Program-made: the position numbers and the translations under genes
Source: Astropecten irregularis
Lineage: Eukaryota; Echinodermata; Asteroidea; Paxillosida; Astropectinidae
Direction of reading: 5' to 3'
Assembly: GCA_963971285.1 (NCBI GenBank)
Contig: OZ020245.1
Coordinates: 24,442,983-24,506,982, forward strand
Length of the DNA: 64,000 nt
Part shown: positions 47,590-59,699 of the stretch, piece by piece
Numbering within the stretch: the stretch's first letter is position 1
How the letters are laid out: every line of letters begins with the position of its first letter
The notes under the pieces: model-generated
What the model was told of the DNA's origin: nothing
Database searches by the model: none
What the model saw: only the letters and a program-made list of their open reading frames with translations

Positions 47590-50500
47590 CTAAGTGCTGT
47601 TTTAATGGGGCCTGCTCGGTGGCCTTCTCGCATAGCGTGTGGTGCTATACTTGGATTTTCGGCCATGAAAATGACTTTGGAATTTAGTACAGCCCCTATT
47701 TTCCTGTAGAGTACATCTGGGGCTACATGTCGTGCAAGTTTCAACTCGATTGCCTCAGTATTCAGGGAGAAATTTCCAACTCTAAAGTCAAATGTGTCTC
47801 ATAGTCTTAGTGCTGTTTTAATGGGGCCTGCTCGGCGGCCTTCTCGCATAGCGTGTGGTGCTATACTTGGATTTTCGGCCATGAAAATGACTTTGGAATT
47901 TAGTACAGCCCTTTCTTTCCTGTAGAGTACATCTGGCGCTACATGTCGTGCAAGTTTCAACTCGATTGCCTCAGTATTCAGGGAGAAATTTCCAACTCTA
48001 CTGTCAAAAGTGTCTCATAGTCTTAGTGCTGTTTTAATGGGGCCTGCTCGGCGGCCTTCTCGCATAGCGTGTGGTGCTATACTTGTAGTTTCGGCCATGA
48101 AAATGACTTTGGAATTTGGCACAGCCCCTATTTTCCTGTAGAGTACATCTGGGGCTACATGTCGTGCAAGTTTCAACTCGATTGCCTCAGTATTCAGGGA
48201 GAAATTTCCAACTCTACTGTCAAAAGTGTCTCATAGTCTTACTGCTGTTTTAATGGGGCCTGCTCGGCGGCCTTCTCGCATAGCGTGTTTTGCTATACTT
48301 GGAGTTTCGGCCATGAAAATGACTTTGGAATTTAGTACAGCCCTTTCTTTCCTGTAGAGTACATCTGGGGCTACATGTCGTGCAAGTTTCAACTTGATTG
48401 CCTCAGTATTCAGGGAGAAATTTCCAACTCTACCGTCAAAAGTGTCTCATAGTCTTAGTGCTGTTTTAATGGGGCCTGCTCGGCGGCCTTCTCGCATAGC
48501 GTGTGGTGCTATACTTGGATTTTCGGCCATGAAAATGACTTTGGAATTTAGTACAGCCCTTTCTTTCCTGTAGAGTACATCTGGGGCTACATGTCGTGCA
48601 AGTTTCAACTCGATTGCCTCAGTATTCAGGGAGAAATTTTCAACTCTACTGTCAAAAGTGTCTCATAGTCTTAGTGCTGTTTTAATGGGGCCTGCTCGGC
48701 GGCCTTCTCGCATAGCGTGTGGTGCTATACTTGGAGTTTCGGCCATGAAAATGACTTTGGAATTTGGCACAGCCCTTATTTTCCTGTAGAGTACATCTGG
48801 GTCTACATGTCGTGCAAGTTTCAACTCGATTGCCTCAGTATTCAGGGAGAAATTTTCAACTCTACTGTCAAAAGTGTCTCATAGTCTTAGTGCTGTTTTA
48901 ATTGGGCCTGCTCGGCGGCCTTCTCGCATAACGTGTGGTGCTATACTTGGAGTTTCGGCCATGAAAATGACTTTGGAATATGGCACAGCCCTTATTTTCC
49001 TGTAAAGTACATCTGGGGCTACATGTCGTGCAAGTTTCAACTCGATTGCCCGAGTATTTAGGGAGAAATTTCCAACTCTAGCATCAAAAAGTGTCTCATA
49101 GTCTAAGTGCTGTTTTAATGGGGCCTGCTCGGCGGCCTTCTCGCATAGCGTGTGGTGCTATACTTGGATTTTCGGCCATGAAAATGACTTTGGAATTTGG
49201 CACAGCCCTTATTTTCCTGTATAGTACATCTGGGGCTACATGTCGTGCAAGTTTCAACTCGATTGCCTCAGTATTCAGGGAGAAATTTCCAACTCTACCG
49301 TCAAAAGTATCTCATAGTCTTAGTGCTGTTTTAATGGGGCCTGCTCGGCGGCTTTCTCGCATAGCGTGTGGTGCTATACTTGGATTTTCGGCCATGAAAA
49401 TGACTTTGGAATTTGGCACAGCTCTTATTTTCCCTTTAGAGTACATCTGGGGCTACATGTCGTGCAAGTTTCAACTCGATTGCCTCAGTATTCAGGGAGA
49501 AATTTCCAACTCTAGCGTCAAAAAGTGTCTCATAGTCTAAGTGCTGTTTTAATGGGGCCTGCTCGGCGGCCTTCTCGCATAGCGTGTGGTGCTATACTTG
49601 GATTTTCGGCCATGAAAATGACTTTGGAATTTGGCACAGCCCTTATTTTCCTGTAGAGTACATCTGGGGCTACATGTCGTGCAAGTTTCAACTCGATTGC
49701 CCGAGTATTTAGGGAGAAATTTCCAACTCTAGCGTCAAAAAGTGTCTCATAGTCTAAGTGCTGTTTTAATGGGGCCTGCTCGGCGGCCTTCTCGCATAGC
49801 GTGTGGTGCTATACTTGGAGTTTCGGCCATGAAAATGACTTTGGAATTTGGCACAGCCCTTATTTTCCTGTAGAGTACATCTGGGGCTACATGTCGTGCA
49901 AGTTTCAACTCGATTGCCTCAGTATTCAGGGAGAAATTTCCAACTCTAAAGTCAAAAGTGTCTCATAGTCTTAGTGCTGTTTTAATGGGGCCTGCTCGGC
50001 GGCCTTCTCGCATAGCGTGTGGTGCTATACTTGGATTTTTGGCCATGAAAATGACTTTGGAATTTAGTACAGCCCTTTCTTTCCTGTAGAGTACATCTGG
50101 GGCTACATGTCGTGCAAGTTTCAACTCGATTGCCTCAGTATTCAGGGAGAAATTTCCAACTCTAAAGTCAAAAGTGTCTCATAGTCTTAGTGCTGTTTTA
50201 ATGGGGCCTGCTCGGCGGCCTTCTCGCATAGCGTGTGGTGCTATACTTGGATTTTCGGCCATGAAAATGACTTTGGAATTTGGCACAGCCCTTATTTTCC
50301 TGTAGAGTACATCTGGGGCTACATGTCGTGCAAGTTTCAACTCGATTGCCTCAGTATTTAGGGAGAAATTTCCAACTCTAGCGTCAAAAAGTGTCTCATA
50401 GTCTAAGTGCTGTTTTAATGGGGCCTGCTCGGCGGCCTTCTCGCATAGCGTGTGGTGCTATACTTGGATTTTCGGCCATGAAAATGACTTTGGAATTAAG

Positions 50501-50618
50501 TACAGCCCTTTCTTTCCTGTAGAGTACATCTGGGGCTAAATGTCGTGCAAGTTTCAACTTGATTGCCTCAGTATTCAGGGAGAAATTTCCAACTCTACCG
50601 TCAAAAGTGTCTCATAGT
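47590..50618. repeat. Family A, short second copy (14 monomers)
   Basis: Order is M6-like 47590 (with private CGGTGGCC), M7 47806, M8 48022, an M10-front/M11-rear hybrid 48238 (GTGTTTTGC; AACTTGATT), M12 48454, M1 48670, M2 48886, M3 49103, M4 49319, P 49537, Q 49754, R 49970, S 50186, T 50403. Each class appears once, with M5 and M9 absent. S and T here lack the GTTCCAAC and CGGCGACC changes of the left copy, so those arose after the split. Confidence 0.9.
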
Positions 50619-52780
50619 CTTAGTGCTGTTTTAATGGGGCCTGCTCGGCGGCCTTCTCGCACAGCGTGTGGTGCTATACTTGGATTTTCGGCCATGAAAA
50701 TGACTTTGGAATTTAGTACAGCCCCTATTTTCCTGTAGAGTACATCTGGGGCTACATGTCGTGCAAGTTTCAACTCAATTGCCTCAGTATTCAGGGAGAA
50801 ATTTCCAACTCTACTGTCAAAAGTGTCTCATAGTCTTAGTGCTGTTTTAATTGGGCCTGCTCGGCGGCCTTCTCGCATAGCGTGTGGTGCTATACTTGGA
50901 GTTTCGGCCATGAAAATGACTTTGGAATTTGGCACAGCCCCTATTTTCCTGTAGAGTACATCTGGGGCTACATGTCGTGCAAGTTTCAACTCGATTGCCT
51001 CAGTATTCAGGGAGAAATTTCCAACTCTAAAGTCAAATGTGTCTCATAGTCTTAGTGCTGTTTTAATGGGGCCTGCTCGGCGGCCTTCTCGCACAGCGTG
51101 TGGTGCTATACTTGGATTTTCGGCCATGAAAATGACTTTGGAATTTAGTACAGCCCTTTCTTTCCTGTAGAGTACATCTGGCGCTACATGTCGTGCAAGT
51201 TTCAACTCGATTGCCTCAGTATTCAGGGAGAAATTTCCAACTCTACTGTCAAAAGTGTCTCATAGTCTTAGTGCTGTTTTAATGGGGCCTGCTCGGCGGC
51301 CTTCTCGCATAGCGTGTGGTGCTATACTTGTAGTTTCGGCCATGAAAATGACTTTGGAATTTGGCACAGCCCTTTCTTTCCTGTAGAGTACATCTGGGGC
51401 TACATGTCGTGCAAGTTTCAACTTGATTGCCTCAGTATTCAGGGAGAAATTTCCAACTCTACCGTCAAAAGTGTCTCATAGTCTTAGTGCTGTTTTAATG
51501 GGGCCTGCTCGGCGGCCTTCTCGCACAGCGTGTGGTGCTATACTTGGATTTTCGGCCATGAAAATGACTTTGGAATTTAGTACAGCCCTTTCTTTCCTGT
51601 AGAGTACATCTGGGGCTACATGTCGTGCAAGTTTCAACTCGATTGCCTCAGTATTCAGGGAGAAATGTCCAACTCTACTGTCAAAAGTGTCTCATAGTCT
51701 TAGTGCTGTTTTAATTGGGCCTGCTCGGCGGCCTTCTCGCATAATGTGTGGTGCTATACTTGGAGTTTCGGCCATGAAAATGACTTAGGAATTTGGCACA
51801 GCTCTTATTTTCCTGTAGAGTACATCTGGGTCTACATGTCGTGCAAGTTTCAACTCGATTGCCTCAGTATTCAGGGAGAAATTTCCAACTCTAGCGTCAA
51901 AAAGTGTCTCATAGTCTAAGTGCTGTTTTAATGGGGCCTGCTCGGCGGCCTTCTCGCATAGCGTGTGGTGATATACTTGGATTTTCGGCCATGAAAATGA
52001 CTTTGGAATTTAGTACAGCCCTTTTTTTCCTGTATAGTACATCTGGGGCTACATGTCGTGCAAGTTTCAACTCGATTGCCTCAGTATTCAGGGAGAAATT
52101 TCCAACTCTACTGTCAAAAGTGTCTCATAGTCTTAGTGCTGTTTTAATGGGGCCTGCTCGGCGGCCTTCTCGCATAGCGTGTGGTGCTATACTTGGAGTT
52201 TCGGCCATAAAAATGACTTTGGAATTTGGCACAGCCCTTATTTTCCGGTAGAGTACATCTGGGGCTACATGTCGTGCAAGTTTCAACTCGATTGCCTCAG
52301 TATTCAGGGAGAGATTTCCAACTCTAGCGTCAAAAAGTGTCTCATAGTCTAAGTGCTGTTTTAATGGGGCCTGCTCGGCGGCCTTCTCGCATAGCGTGTG
52401 GTGCTATACTTGGATTTTCGGCCATGAAAATGATTTTGGAATTTGGCACAGCCCTTATTTTCCTGTAGAGTACATCTGGGGCTACATGTCGTGCAAGTTT
52501 CAACTCGATTGCCTCAGTATTCAGGGATAAATTTCCAACTATAAAGTCAAAAGTGTCTAATAGTCTTAGTGCTGTTTTAATGGGGCCTGCTCGGCGGCCT
52601 TCTCGCATAGCGTGTGGTGCTATACTTGGATTTTCGGCCATGAAAATGACTTTGGAATTAAGTACAGCCCTTTCTTTCCTGTAGAGTACATCTGGGGCTA
52701 AATGTCGTGCAAGTTTCAACTTGATTGCCTCAGTATTCAGGGAGAAATTTCCAACTCTACCGTCAAAAGTGTCTCATAGT
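50619..52780. repeat. Family B HOR unit 1, 10 monomers (2162 bp)
   Basis: Starts 50619, 50835, 51051, 51267, 51483, 51699, 51916, 52132, 52349 and 52565. The first nine match b1-b9 of the left copy at a constant 40011-bp offset. Unlike the left copy, b6 has GACTTAGG. The tenth is a T-like monomer (GAATTAAG, GGCTAAATG, ACCGTC) that leads back to b1, which closes the HOR. Confidence 0.93.
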
Positions 52781-54942
52781 CTTAGTGCTGTTTTAATGGG
52801 GCCTGCTCGGCGGCCTTCTCGCACAGCGTGTGGTGCTATACTTGGATTTTCGGCCATGAAAATGACTTTGGAATTTAGTACAGCCCCTATTTTCCTGTAG
52901 AGTACATCTGGGGCTACATGTCGTGCAAGTTTCAACTCAATTGCCTCAGTATTCAGGGAGAAATTTCCAACTCTACTGTCAAAAGTGTCTCATAGTCTTA
53001 GTGCTGTTTTAATTGGGCCTGCTCGGCGGCCTTCTCGCATAGCGTGTGGTGCTATACTTGGAGTTTCGGCCATGAAAATGACTTTGGAATTTGGCACAGC
53101 CCCTATTTTCCTGTAGAGTACATCTGGGGCTACATGTCGTGCAAGTTTCAACTCGATTGCCTCAGTATTCAGGGAGAAATTTCCAACTCTAAAGTCAAAT
53201 GTGTCTCATAGTCTTAGTGCTGTTTTAATGGGGCCTGCTCGGCGGCCTTCTCGCACAGCTTGTGGTGCTATACTTGGATTTTCGGCCATGAAAATGACTT
53301 TGGAATTTAGTACAGCCCTTTCTTTCCTGTAGAGTACATCTGGCGCTACATGTCGTGCAAGTTTCAACTCGATTGCCTCAGTATTCAGGGAGAAATTTCC
53401 AACTCTACTGTCAAAAGTGTCTCATAGTCTTAGTGCTGTTTTAATGGGGCCTGCTCGGCGGCCTTCTCGCATAGCGTGTGGTGCTATACTTGTAGTTTCG
53501 GCCATGAAAATGACTTTGGAATTTGGCACAGCCCTTTCTTTCCTGTAGAGTACATCTGGGGCTACATGTCGTGCAAGTTTCAACTTGATTGCCTCAGTAT
53601 TCAGGGAGAAATTTCCAACTCTACCGTCAAAAGTGTCTCATAGTCTTAGTGCTGTTTTAATGGGGCCTGCTCGGCGGCCTTCTCGCACAGCGTGTGGTGC
53701 TATACTTGGATTTTCGGCCATGAAAATGACTTTGGAATTTAGTACAGCCCTTTCTTTCCTGTAGAGTACATCTGGGGCTACATGTCGTGCAAGTTTCAAC
53801 TCGATTGCCTCAGTATTCAGGGAGAAATGTCCAACTCTACTGTCAAAAGTGTCTCATAGTCTTAGTGCTGTTTTAATTGGGCCTGCTCGGCGGCCTTCTC
53901 GCATAATGTGTGGTGCTATACTTGGAGTTTCGGCCATGAAAATGACTTAGGAATTTGGCACAGCTCTTATTTTCCTGTAGAGTACATCTGGGTCTACATG
54001 TCGTGCAAGTTTCAACTCGATTGCCTCAGTATTCAGGGAGAAATTTCCAACTCTAGCGTCAAAAAGTGTCTCATAGTCTAAGTGCTGTTTTAATGGGGCC
54101 TGCTCGGCGGCCTTCTCGCATAGCGTGTGGTGATATACTTGGATTTTCGGCCATGAAAATGACTTTGGAATTTAGTACAGCCCTTTTTTTCCTGTATAGT
54201 ACATCTGGGGCTACATGTCGTGCAAGTTTCAACTCGATTGCCTCAGTATTCAGGGAGAAATTTCCAACTCTACTGTCAAAAGTGTCTCATAGTCTTAGTG
54301 CTGTTTTAATGGGGCCTGCTCGGCGGCCTTCTCGCATAGCGTGTGGTGCTATACTTGGAGTTTCGGCCATAAAAATGACTTTGGAATTTGGCACAGCCCT
54401 TATTTTCCGGTAGAGTACATCTGGGGCTACATGTCGTGCAAGTTTCAACTCGATTGCCTCAGTATTCAGGGAGAGATTTCCAACTCTAGCGTCAAAAAGT
54501 GTCTCATAGTCTAAGTGCTGTTTTAATGGGGCCTGCTCGGCGGCCTTCTCGCATAGCGTGTGGTGCTATACTTGGATTTTCGGCCATGAAAATGATTTTG
54601 GAATTTGGCACAGCCCTTATTTTCCTGTAGAGTACATCTGGGGCTACATGTCGTGCAAGTTTCAACTCGATTGCCTCAGTATTCAGGGATAAATTTCCAA
54701 CTATAAAGTCAAAAGTGTCTAATAGTCTTAGTGCTGTTTTAATGGGGCCTGCTCGGCGGCCTTCTCGCATAGCGTGTGGTGCTATACTTGGATTTTCGGC
54801 CATGAAAATGACTTTGGAATTAAGTACAGCCCTTTCTTTCCTGTAGAGTACATCTGGGGCTAAATGTCGTGCAAGTTTCAACTTGATTGCCTCAGTATTC
54901 AGGGAGAAATTTCCAACTCTACCGTCAAAAGTGTCTCATAGT
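52781..54942. repeat. Family B HOR unit 2, 10 monomers (2162 bp)
   Basis: Same class order and length as the unit before it. The noticed difference is CACAGCTTG in b3 (CACAGCG in the previous unit). Confidence 0.93.
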
Positions 54943-57753
54943 CTTAGTGCTGTTTTAATGGGGCCTGCTCGGCGGCCTTCTCGCACAGCGTGTGGTGCTA
55001 TACTTGGATTTTCGGCCATGAAAATGACTTTGGAATTTAGTACAGCCCCTATTTTCCTGTAGAGTACATCTGGGGCTACATGTCGTGCAAGTTTCAACTC
55101 AATTGCCTCAGTATTCAGGGAGAAATTTCCAACTCTACTGTCAAAAGTGTCTCATAGTCTTAGTGCTGTTTTAATTGGGCCTGCTCGGCGGCCTTCTCGC
55201 ATAGCGTGTGGTGCTATACTTGGAGTTTCGGCCATGAAAATGACTTTGGAATTTGGCACAGCCCCTATTTTCCTGTAGAGTACATCTGGGGCTACATGTC
55301 GTGCAAGTTTCAACTCGATTGCCTCAGTATTCAGGGAGAAATTTCCAACTCTAAAGTCAAATGTGTCTCATAGTCTTAGTGCTGTTTTAATGGGGCCTGC
55401 TCGGCGGCCTTCTCGCACAGCTTGTGGTGCTATACTTGGATTTTCGGCCATGAAAATGACTTTGGAATTTAGTACAGCCCTTTCTTTCCTGTAGAGTACA
55501 TCTGGCGCTACATGTCGTGCAAGTTTCAACTCGATTGCCTCAGTATTCAGGGAGAAATTTCCAACTCTACTGTCAAAAGTGTCTCATAGTCTTAGTGCTG
55601 TTTTAATGGGGCCTGCTCGGCGGCCTTCTCGCATAGCGTGTGGTGCTATACTTGTAGTTTCGGCCATGAAAATGACTTTGGAATTTGGCACAGCCCTTTC
55701 TTTCCTGTAGAGTACATCTGGGGCTACATGTCGTGCAAGTTTCAACTTGATTGCCTCAGTATTCAGGGAGAAATTTCCAACTCTACCGTCAAAAGTGTCT
55801 CATAGTCTTAGTGCTGTTTTAATGGGGCCTGCTCGGCGGCCTTCTCGCACAGCGTGTGGTGCTATACTTGGATTTTCGGCCATGAAAATGACTTTGGAAT
55901 TTAGTACAGCCCTTTCTTTCCTGTAGAGTACATCTGGGGCTACATGTCGTGCAAGTTTCAACTCGATTGCCTCAGTATTCAGGGAGAAATGTCCAACTCT
56001 ACTGTCAAAAGTGTCTCATAGTCTTAGTGCTGTTTTAATTGGGCCTGCTCGGCGGCCTTCTCGCATAATGTGTGGTGCTATACTTGGAGTTTCGGCCATG
56101 AAAATGACTTAGGAATTTGGCACAGCTCTTATTTTCCTGTAGAGTACATCTGGGTCTACATGTCGTGCAAGTTTCAACTCGATTGCCTCAGTATTCAGGG
56201 AGAAATTTCCAACTCTAGCGTCAAAAAGTGTCTCATAGTCTAAGTGCTGTTTTAATGGGGCCTGCTCGGCGGCCTTCTCGCATAGCGTGTGGTGATATAC
56301 TTGGATTTTCGGCCATGAAAATGACTTTGGAATTTAGTACAGCCCTTTTTTTCCTGTATAGTACATCTGGGGCTACATGTCGTGCAAGTTTCAACTCGAT
56401 TGCCTCAGTATTCAGGGAGAAATTTCCAACTCTACTGTCAAAAGTGTCTCATAGTCTTAGTGCTGTTTTAATGGGGCCTGCTCGGCGGCCTTCTCGCATA
56501 GCGTGTGGTGCTATACTTGGAGTTTCGGCCATAAAAATGACTTTGGAATTTGGCACAGCCCTTATTTTCCGGTAGAGTACATCTGGGGCTACATGTCGTG
56601 CAAGTTTCAACTCGATTGCCTCAGTATTCAGGGAGAGATTTCCAACTCTAGCGTCAAAAAGTGTCTCATAGTCTAAGTGCTGTTTTAATGGGGCCTGCTC
56701 GGCGGCCTTCTCGCATAGCGTGTGGTGCTATACTTGGATTTTCGGCCATGAAAATGATTTTGGAATTTGGCACAGCCCTTATTTTCCTGTAGAGTACATC
56801 TGGGGCTACATGTCGTGCAAGTTTCAACTCGATTGCCTCAGTATTCAGGGATAAATTTCCAACTATAAAGTCAAAAGTGTCTAATAGTCTTAGTGCTGTT
56901 TTAATGGGGCCTGCTCGGCGGCCTTCTCGCATAGCGTGTGGTGCTATACTTGGATTTTCGGCCATGAACATGACTTTGGAATTTGGCACAGCCCTTATTT
57001 TCCTGTAGAGTACATCTGGGGCTACATGTCGTGCAAGTTTCAACTCGATTGCCTCAGTATTCAGGGAGAAATTTCCAACTCTAGCGTCAAAATGTGTCTC
57101 ATAGTCTAAGTGCTGTTTTAATGGGGCCTGCTCGGCGGCCTTCTCGCATAGCGTGTGGTGCTATACTTGGAGTTTCGGCCATGAAAATGACTTTGGAATT
57201 TGGCACAGCCCTTATTTTCCTGTAGAGTACGTCTGGGGCTACATGTCGTGCAAGTTTCAACTCGATTGCCTCAGTATTCAGGGAGAGATTTCCAACTCTA
57301 GCGTCAAAAGTGTCTCATAGTCTTAGTGCTGTTTTAATGGGGCCTGCTCGGCGGCCTTCCCGCATAGCGTGTGGTGCTATACTTGGATTTTCGGCCATGA
57401 AAATGACTTTGGAATTTAGTACAGCCCTTTCTTTCCTGTAGAGTACATCTGGGGCTAAATGTCTCGCAAGTTTCAACTTGATTGCCTCAGTATTCAGGGA
57501 GAAATTTCCAACTCTACCGTCAAAAGTGTCTCATAGTCTTAGTGCTGTTTTAATGGGGCCTGCTCGGCGGCCTTCTCGCACAGCGTGTGGTGCTATACTT
57601 GGATTTTCGGCCATGAAAATGACTTTGGAATTTGGCACAGCCCCTATTTTCCTGTAGAGTACATCTGGGGCTACATGTCGTGCAAGTTTCAACTCGATTG
57701 CCTCAGTATTCAGGGAGAAATTTCCAACTCTAAAGTCAAATGTGTCTCATAGT
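54943..57753. repeat. Family B HOR unit 3, 13-monomer extended form
   Basis: b1-b9 as before (b3 with CACAGCTTG), then GGATTTTC with GAACATG at 56889, a GTACGTCTG/GGAGAGATTT monomer at 57106, a CTTCCCGCATAG/GTCTCGCAAG monomer at 57322 and a CACAGCG-front/CCCCTATT-rear hybrid at 57538. The 57106 and 57322 monomers match those at 13203 and 13423 of the left copy, so this unit keeps the older exit route from B. From b3 to the next b3 is 2379 bp, 11 monomers. Confidence 0.9.
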
Positions 57754-59699
57754 CTTAGTGCTGTTTTAATGGGGCCTGCTCGGCGGCCTTCTCGCACAGC
57801 GTGTGGTGCTATACTTGGATTTTCGGCCATGAAAATGACTTTGGAATTTAGTACAGCCCTTTCTTTCCTGTAGAGTACATCTGGCGCTACATGTCGTGCA
57901 AGTTTCAACTCGATTGCCTCAGTATTCAGGGAGAAATTTCCAACTCTACTGTCAAAAGTGTCTCATAGTCTTAGTGCTGTTTTAATGGGGCCTGCTCGGC
58001 GGCCTTCTCGCATAGCGTGTGGTGCTATACTTGTAGTTTCGGCCATGAAAATGACTTTGGAATTTGGCACAGCCCTTTCTTTCCTGTAGAGTACATCTGG
58101 GGCTACATGTCGTGCAAGTTTCAACTTGATTGCCTCAGTATTCAGGGAGAAATTTCCAACTCTACCGTCAAAAGTGTCTCATAGTCTTAGTGCTGTTTTA
58201 ATGGGGCCTGCTCGGCGGCCTTCTCGCACAGCGTGTGGTGCTATACTTGGATTTTCGGCCATGAAAATGACTTTGGAATTTAGTACAGCCCTTTCTTTCC
58301 TGTAGAGTACATCTGGGGCTACATGTCGTGCAAGTTTCAACTCGATTGCCTCAGTATTCAGGGAGAAATGTCCAACTCTACTGTCAAAAGTGTCTCATAG
58401 TCTTAGTGCTGTTTTAATTGGGCCTGCTCGGCGGCCTTCTCGCATAATGTGTGGTGCTATACTTGGAGTTTCGGCCATGAAAATGACTTAGGAATTTGGC
58501 ACAGCTCTTATTTTCCTGTAGAGTACATCTGGGTCTACATGTCGTGCAAGTTTCAACTCGATTGCCTCAGTATTCAGGGAGAAATTTCCAACTCTAGCGT
58601 CAAAAAGTGTCTCATAGTCTAAGTGCTGTTTTAATGGGGCCTGCTCGGCGGCCTTCTCGCATAGCGTGTGGTGATATACTTGGATTTTCGGCCATGAAAA
58701 TGACTTTGGAATTTAGTACAGCCCTTTTTTTCCTGTATAGTACATCTGGGGCTACATGTCGTGCAAGTTTCAACTCGATTGCCTCAGTATTCAGGGAGAA
58801 ATTTCCAACTCTACTGTCAAAAGTGTCTCATAGTCTTAGTGCTGTTTTAATGGGGCCTGCTCGGCGGCCTTCTCGCATAGCGTGTGGTGCTATACTTGGA
58901 GTTTCGGCCATAAAAATGACTTTGGAATTTGGCACAGCCCTTATTTTCCGGTAGAGTACATCTGGGGCTACATGTCGTGCAAGTTTCAACTCGATTGCCT
59001 CAGTATTCAGGGAGAGATTTCCAACTCTAGCGTCAAAAAGTGTCTCATAGTCTAAGTGCTGTTTTAATGGGGCCTGCTCGGCGGCCTTCTCGCATAGCGT
59101 GTGGTGCTATACTTGGATTTTCGGCCATGAAAATGATTTTGGAATTTGGCACAGCCCTTATTTTCCTGTAGAGTACATCTGGGGCTACATGTCGTGCAAG
59201 TTTCAACTCGATTGCCTCAGTATTCAGGGATAAATTTCCAACTATAAAGTCAAAAGTGTCTAATAGTCTTAGTGCTGTTTTAATGGGGCCTGCTCGGCGG
59301 CCTTCTCGCATAGCGTGTGGTGCTATACTTGGATTTTCGGCCATGAAAATGACTTTGGAATTAAGTACAGCCCTTTCTTTCCTGTAGAGTACATCTGGGG
59401 CTAAATGTCTCGCAAGTTTCAACTTGATTGCCTCAGTATTCAGGGAGAAATTTCCAACTCTACCGTCAAAAGTGTCTCATAGTCTTAGTGCTGTTTTAAT
59501 GGGGCCTGCTCGGCGGCCTTCTCGCACAGCGTGTGGTGCTATACTTGGATTTTCGGCCATGAAAATGACTTTGGAATTTGGCACAGCCCCTATTTTCCTG
59601 TAGAGTACATCTGGGGCTACATGTCGTGCAAGTTTCAACTCGATTGCCTCAGTATTCAGGGAGAAATTTCCAACTCTAAAGTCAAATGTGTCTCATAGT
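57754..59699. repeat. Family B HOR unit 4, 9 monomers (1946 bp)
   Basis: Runs b3-b9, a T-like monomer at 59268 with GTCTCGCAAG, and a hybrid at 59484 combining a b1 front (CACAGCG, GGATTTTC) with a b2 rear (CCCCTATT, AAAGTCAAATG). The hybrid explains why it is one monomer short. Confidence 0.92.
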
